Positions 60,551 through 64,000 of a stretch of DNA of 64,000 nucleotides are shown here, in pieces. The translations under genes and the position numbers were made by a program. Location: positions 113,863 through 177,862 of the forward strand of contig CAJTBO010000007.1 of the NCBI GenBank assembly GCA_910573755.1, given 5' to 3'. Below the pieces are notes generated by a model, which searched no databases, was not told the DNA's origin, and saw nothing but the letters and a program-made list of their open reading frames with translations. Origin of the DNA: Lachnospiraceae bacterium (lineage in GTDB: Bacteria; Bacillota; Clostridia; Lachnospirales; Lachnospiraceae). Position 1 is the stretch's first letter, and each line of letters opens with the position of its first letter.

Positions 60551-61048
60551 ATGAATACGTTAGTGGAAAGGGCACAGCTTGGGGATGCTGAAGCATTTAT
60601 ATCCCTGATGGAAGAGTGCAGAATGTCATTCAGGCGGATCGCATTCGGTTATCTGGGAAATGATGAGGATGCTGCAGATGCCATACAAGATACCATACTG
60701 GATGCTTTTGAGCATATCGGTTCTTTGAAAAAGACGGAATATTTCAAAACCTGGGTTATGAGAATCCTGATCAACAACTGTACCAGAACTTACAGAAAAA
60801 ACAGAAAACGCGTGAGCATGGAGCAGTATATGGAAGAAGGAGAATATGATAAAGGGGCTTCGGAGGTGGAGTTCAAGGAACTGCTTCTTGCGCTTCCAGA
60901 AGAAAGCAGGACTATCTTCCAGCTGTATTTCGGAGAACAGTTTACCACAAAGGAGATAGCGGACATTCTGGGAATGAAGGAAAACACTGTAAAAAGCAGA
61001 ATTCACAGGGGCAAGGAACAGCTTCGCGTAAGTCTGCACGTAATATAG
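60551..61048 (+). CDS. ECF RNA polymerase sigma factor, second copy
   Basis: A 165-residue ECF sigma factor: region 2 (LVERAQLGDAEAFISLMEEC, DEDAADAIQDTILDAFEHIG, WVMRILINNCTRTYRKNRK) and region 4 (LPEESRTIFQLYFGEQFTTK, EIADILGMKENTVKSRIHRG). The start is ATG 60551 behind GGAGG; in-frame codons upstream have no site. Its anti-sigma gene follows after 62 bases and its own ECF-like promoter lies ~110 bases upstream, so a self-regulated unit is likely. Confidence 0.93.
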   Translation: MNTLVERAQLGDAEAFISLMEECRMSFRRIAFGYLGNDEDAADAIQDTILDAFEHIGSLKKTEYFKTWVMRILINNCTRTYRKNRKRVSMEQYMEEGEYDKGASEVEFKELLLALPEESRTIFQLYFGEQFTTKEIADILGMKENTVKSRIHRGKEQLRVSLHVI

Positions 61049-61110
61049 CATCTTGTCGGAGGGCATCCGGAAGATTTGCAGATGCAAAGCGATAAACAGG
61101 AGGATCGAAC

Positions 61111-62469
61111 ATGCGGAAATATTTTTCAGATGATGAATTCAGAAAAGTTTTGGGAGCAGACTTAAGAGACAGCGATATTATTGATATGCGTATTGAGGAG
61201 ACTTACAGGATGATAAGAAATGCGGAGAAGAAGGCGAAAAAGAAAACAGGAAGAGGGAAAAATCCGTGGAAGGGAATCGGCATCGGCCTGGGCTGCGCTG
61301 CGGCGACATTGATGCTTGCGGTTGGATTTTGTGCGATGAATCCGGTTATGGCGAAGGAGATTCCCATACTGGGCGGGCTTTTTGCGAAAGTGGCGGATGT
61401 ATTTTCTTTCGGGAGACTGCCGGAGGAAGAGACAACGGAACTGCACACGGTGGAGGGAGAGGATCTTCCGGAAAAGGAAGAAGCAGACGAATCGTATCAG
61501 AAGGCGGATAACGGCATCAGGGTTACTCTGACAGAAGAATATGCATCCAATCAGGCTGTGTATGTGGGCATGCGGATAGAAAACGAAGCGGAATTTCCGG
61601 AGATGATGGTGATGGCGGACGGCACGCAGAATCTGCGCCTCAAAACAATGGAGCATTATTCTTTCAGGACGAATGACGCGGAAGAGTACAGCTATAACGA
61701 ACGGGATGTGGAAGGAACATTTGAGGATGCCAATACGTTCATCGGTATTATGCGGATCGACTATTCGGAGATAGATGTAGACGAGAGCAAATATCAGGCA
61801 GCGCTGCAGGAGGCGGAGGCCCGGGGAGAGGAACTGTGGCTGACGGACGAGAATTATTCTGATTATATGGAGAAGTACGAGGTACCGGAGAACTTTACAA
61901 TGGACCTGGAGATCACGCAGATCATAGGGTATCTGGCGGAGCCCGCAGAGCCGGAAGGCATGAAGAGCGGAGCGGAACAGGAACAAATGAGCGAAGAGGA
62001 ATGGAAGGACTATATGATGACGCTGCCCGAAGAATGGTACCAGTTCCCCAACCAATATGAAAACTGGTGGAAAGACGGTTCCTGGAAATTTGATCTGGCA
62101 ATTGAACAGAAAGACAGCAATGCACGGCTCATCCCGGTGAATGAAACAAACGCGGACGGGATCGGCGTGGAAAGCCTGGAACTTTCCTCCGTTGAGATGA
62201 CCCTGCATATCATAGAGCCGGCAGGCACGCTGACCTTTGCTGTGGCACTGGATGCAGACGGCAATAAGATCGAAAGCGGCAGCAGCAATGCCGATGAACT
62301 GGCGATCGAAGGGCATGATATCTCAAAAGTGTATATATATGTCTGCGACTATGACGAATATATGAACGAGATCAAAGGCTACGGTGTGCCGGGAAATCAC
62401 AGCGACAGAAGCTTTCAGGAGGTTTTGGAGGAGAGGGCTCTGTTTAAGACGGTGGTATCTACGCAATAA
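61111..62469 (+). CDS. Membrane anti-sigma factor-like protein with DUF4179 domain
   Basis: A 452-residue single-pass protein. The cytoplasmic N-terminus (~50 residues) ends in a basic patch (AEKKAKKKTGRGKNPWKG), a membrane helix follows (residues ~53-75), then a DUF4179-type start of the external part (CAMNPVMAKEIPILGGLFAK) and a ~350-residue acidic outer domain. Proteins of this layout follow ECF sigma genes and act as their anti-sigma factors; the signal is unknown. AACAGGAGG precedes ATG 61111. It differs from the RsiV-like protein at 16432, which has a DUF3298 sensor. Confidence 0.85.
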   Translation: MRKYFSDDEFRKVLGADLRDSDIIDMRIEETYRMIRNAEKKAKKKTGRGKNPWKGIGIGLGCAAATLMLAVGFCAMNPVMAKEIPILGGLFAKVADVFSFGRLPEEETTELHTVEGEDLPEKEEADESYQKADNGIRVTLTEEYASNQAVYVGMRIENEAEFPEMMVMADGTQNLRLKTMEHYSFRTNDAEEYSYNERDVEGTFEDANTFIGIMRIDYSEIDVDESKYQAALQEAEARGEELWLTDENYSDYMEKYEVPENFTMDLEITQIIGYLAEPAEPEGMKSGAEQEQMSEEEWKDYMMTLPEEWYQFPNQYENWWKDGSWKFDLAIEQKDSNARLIPVNETNADGIGVESLELSSVEMTLHIIEPAGTLTFAVALDADGNKIESGSSNADELAIEGHDISKVYIYVCDYDEYMNEIKGYGVPGNHSDRSFQEVLEERALFKTVVSTQ

Positions 62470-62484
62470 TGCTGCAGAACCTGT

Positions 62485-62519
62485 AAAAAACGCTTCGGAT
62501 AATTTCCGGAGCGTTTTTT
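62485..62519 (+). terminator. Intrinsic terminator of the second sigma operon
   Basis: Stem AAAAAACGCTTCGG / CCGGAGCGTTTTTT with a 7-base loop, differing from the terminator at 60346-60379 mainly in the loop. Confidence 0.9.
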
Positions 62520-62643
62520 GTCATATAGGAAAGTTCGTCCTATATGACAAAACCCTCCGGGGATGCGCACTGCGCGCATAAGGAAAATGTCTGCTGCCGC
62601 AGCCGCGCTTCGGCGCGAGTGTGTGTCTTGACGCACACTTTTT
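62520..62643. repeat. Structured intergenic element between converging genes
   Basis: An 11-bp perfect inverted repeat (GTCATATAGGA / TCCTATATGAC, 62520-62548) is followed by GC-rich dyads around TGCGCGCA and CGCGCTTCGGCGCG, then AGTGTGTG/CGCACACT with T-run (62618-62643). No coding potential is seen. The first or last hairpin may terminate the SIS gene on the minus strand; the whole resembles a mobile intergenic palindrome unit. Confidence 0.5.
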
Positions 62644-62660
62644 ATATGAGAAGATCAGAT

Positions 62661-63794
62661 TCAGCCGTTTCTTCCGGGCGTATCTTCGCTGAAAGGACTG
62701 TTTTCGTAATTTTTGCTTTTACTGGATACAAACTTTTCCATTTTGCGCTGCAAAGGATGCTTGTTCCAGCGGGACAGATCTTCCGTGATCTGATAAGCGG
62801 TGATCTGAAAGGCAGGAAGATAACATAAAGGGGTGATCTCTTCCGGGAGATCGCAGGGAACATAAAACGTATTTGCCTCCTCCTTATAGTCGGCGCAGTT
62901 TGTGATCAGAAATACGTTTTCCGTCACGATCCGCGTCCCTTCAAAAATCCGGTGGATACGTTCCGTGCCTTCTCCGCCGTCGATCAGAAAAACGGAATAT
63001 CCCGGAGTCATCTGAATATTGGGACCGTGGATATATTCCTCGATCTCATATGCCGCCGTGGGAACGCTGATGGTTTCACCGAATTTCAGTGCCCCCTCGC
63101 AGGCAGTTCCCATATTTGCGCCGACGCCGCACACATAGGCGTTTGTCATGCCGGAAAGTTTCCGGTAGTGCTGCCGCATAAAAGCCTGCCAGGAATTCTG
63201 CACGTTTTCGTTGATATCGGCTGCGGCGGATAACTGCTGTTTTACCGAAGCGGCCTCTCCGGCTGTCTTAATGCCCAGCGCTTCTGCGGCATCTACGGCA
63301 AAAAGCATGAAAAACAGCGCCAGGGTCGTCACCCCTCTGGTCACATAGGCAACGGTCTCACGGCCGACACCGTAATTTGCAGCGATATCGCATGCCTTTG
63401 CCAGATCGCTCTCGAGATCGCCGGTGAGCCCGATACAGCGGCGTCCCTTCTTTCTGATCACATCTGCCGCATCGAGCGCGTTCAGGCTGTAACCGCTCTG
63501 GCTGACTACAATGACCATATCCGTATCATCAAAATCATGCTCGCTGTTTACAAAGGTAAAGGGCGCTACGAGTTTCACTTCACATTTCAAATGGCGGCGG
63601 ATAAACTGACGGGCGCACAGGCTTGCGTTGGAAGAGGAACCGCAGGCTACGATCCAGATATTTTTATAGCCGCCGTTTACATATTCCTCCACAAGAGGGC
63701 GGGTCAGGTTTTTGCTGTCCGCTGTATTGGAACGGATAAATTCGGGACAGGATGCGATGTAGTCCATCATGGTTTTTGTTTCTTTGTTTGGCAT
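62661..63794 (-). CDS. SIS-domain sugar-phosphate enzyme (GlmS isomerase/FrlB-like)
   Basis: A 377-residue protein with two SIS domains (SIS-1 ~residues 35-165: IWIVACGSSSNASLCARQFI and VIVVSQSGYSLNALDA; SIS-2 ~205-345: NAYVCGVGANMGTACEGAL) without the glutaminase part of GlmS. This is the layout of FrlB-type fructosamine-6-phosphate deglycases and AgaS-like isomerases. The catalytic-type Glu-His pair may be in IEEYIHGPNIQ (~258-268). Substrate unknown. AAGGAGG precedes ATG 63794. It has its own promoter, and related transport genes may lie beyond the window edge. Confidence 0.85.
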   Translation of the reverse strand: MPNKETKTMMDYIASCPEFIRSNTADSKNLTRPLVEEYVNGGYKNIWIVACGSSSNASLCARQFIRRHLKCEVKLVAPFTFVNSEHDFDDTDMVIVVSQSGYSLNALDAADVIRKKGRRCIGLTGDLESDLAKACDIAANYGVGRETVAYVTRGVTTLALFFMLFAVDAAEALGIKTAGEAASVKQQLSAAADINENVQNSWQAFMRQHYRKLSGMTNAYVCGVGANMGTACEGALKFGETISVPTAAYEIEEYIHGPNIQMTPGYSVFLIDGGEGTERIHRIFEGTRIVTENVFLITNCADYKEEANTFYVPCDLPEEITPLCYLPAFQITAYQITEDLSRWNKHPLQRKMEKFVSSKSKNYENSPFSEDTPGRNG

Positions 63795-63842
63795 AATTGA
63801 GGCCTCCTTATAAAATTTAATAAATTTTAAGAACTGCGTTTG

Positions 63843-63917
63843 TGGGATTTTAACAAATTATCCCAAATATCTCTTCGCACTATTGACATTATAACATACC
63901 GCAGCCGCTGGCTGCAA
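63843..63917 (-). promoter_or_regulatory. Promoter and dyads upstream of the SIS-domain gene
   Basis: On the minus strand, TTGCAG (63917-63912), 18 bases, TATAAT (63893-63888). An inverted repeat GCAGCC-GCT-GGCTGC (63901-63915) lies in the spacer, and another dyad TGGGAT...ATCCCA (63843-63865) lies ~25 bases downstream of the -10, in repressor position. From 63920 to the window end I see no gene. Confidence 0.55.
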
Positions 63918-64000
63918 TCAAACTATAAAAACAAAAGAATCATCCTATTCGTAGATGCACGTGCTATAATGCACTTATACGGTATCTGCGTACCAATCCA

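Noticed and set aside
61162..62316. 384-codon minus-strand frame
   Set aside because: Antisense of the DUF4179 anti-sigma gene, with no family pattern.

Overview
The window looks like chromosome of a motile, bile-exposed gut Clostridia, most likely a member of the Lachnospiraceae. The reasons are mixed: strong AGGAGG-type ribosome sites, Firmicutes families (BceAB-type transporter with its kinase, RsiV-type anti-sigma factor, Rpn nuclease, DUF4125, DUF4179, DUF6142, DUF6320), a chemoreceptor, a sigma-28-like promoter and a conjugated-bile-salt-hydrolase-type enzyme. Genus cannot be fixed from the sequence alone. No rRNA, tRNA or CRISPR array was seen.

Layout. 0-2.3 kb: end of purA, a HAD phosphatase, a SEC-C protein and a DUF4125 protein. 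2.4-8.9 kb: a more AT-rich sugar-uptake unit. It has a LacI-family repressor, a binding lipoprotein, a double-NBD ATPase, a permease and two tandem esterases, with two matching operator palindromes in the divergent control region. 9-12.2 kb: DUF6320 zinc-ribbon membrane protein, a condensation-type acyltransferase with a probable leaderless promoter, and a divergent alpha/beta hydrolase. 12.3-17.5 kb: DAHP synthase, then an MBOAT/SGNH O-acetylation pair, then an ECF sigma factor with an autoregulatory-looking promoter and its RsiV-like anti-sigma factor. This resembles the SigV/RsiV/OatA lysozyme response. 17.6-27.8 kb (minus strand): a BceAB-type transporter whose two-component genes lie 4.5 kb away, because a complete LytTR/GHKL two-component and ABC cassette sits between them. 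A bile salt hydrolase lies directly upstream. 28-31.3 kb: a chemoreceptor with a structured leader and a TPR lipoprotein.

31.5-40 kb: pyrF and pyrE flank about 6.9 kb of degraded, AT-rich mobile DNA. It contains a possible TnpW remnant, an Rpn nuclease, broken XRE, Mrr-N and aldo/keto-reductase pieces, a GIY-YIG protein and a serine-recombinase C-terminal scrap. One intact unit stands out: a MerR-type regulator with two small proteins of unknown function, read from a promoter with phased A-tracts and a perfect palindrome. 40-48.8 kb: small membrane proteins, an M29 aminopeptidase, and a purine run (purE, purM, purN, purD) interrupted by a nonsense-mutated zinc-ribbon gene and an AAA-ATPase/PD-(D/E)XK gene. 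48.9-64 kb: an SH3b surface protein with a poly-Asp tract, clpC-radA, a heterodimeric ABC exporter, a DUF3829 lipoprotein, a sigma-28-controlled protein of unknown function, a second ECF/anti-sigma pair framed by two near-identical terminators, and a SIS-domain sugar-phosphate enzyme.

Main points for follow-up: the MerR/two-small-protein operon in the island, the O-acetylation genes beside a SigV/RsiV-like pair, the split Bce module next to a bile salt hydrolase, the sigma-28-dependent unknown gene, and the switch-like leader of the chemoreceptor gene. Domain assignments rest on motif recognition only; no database search was run.
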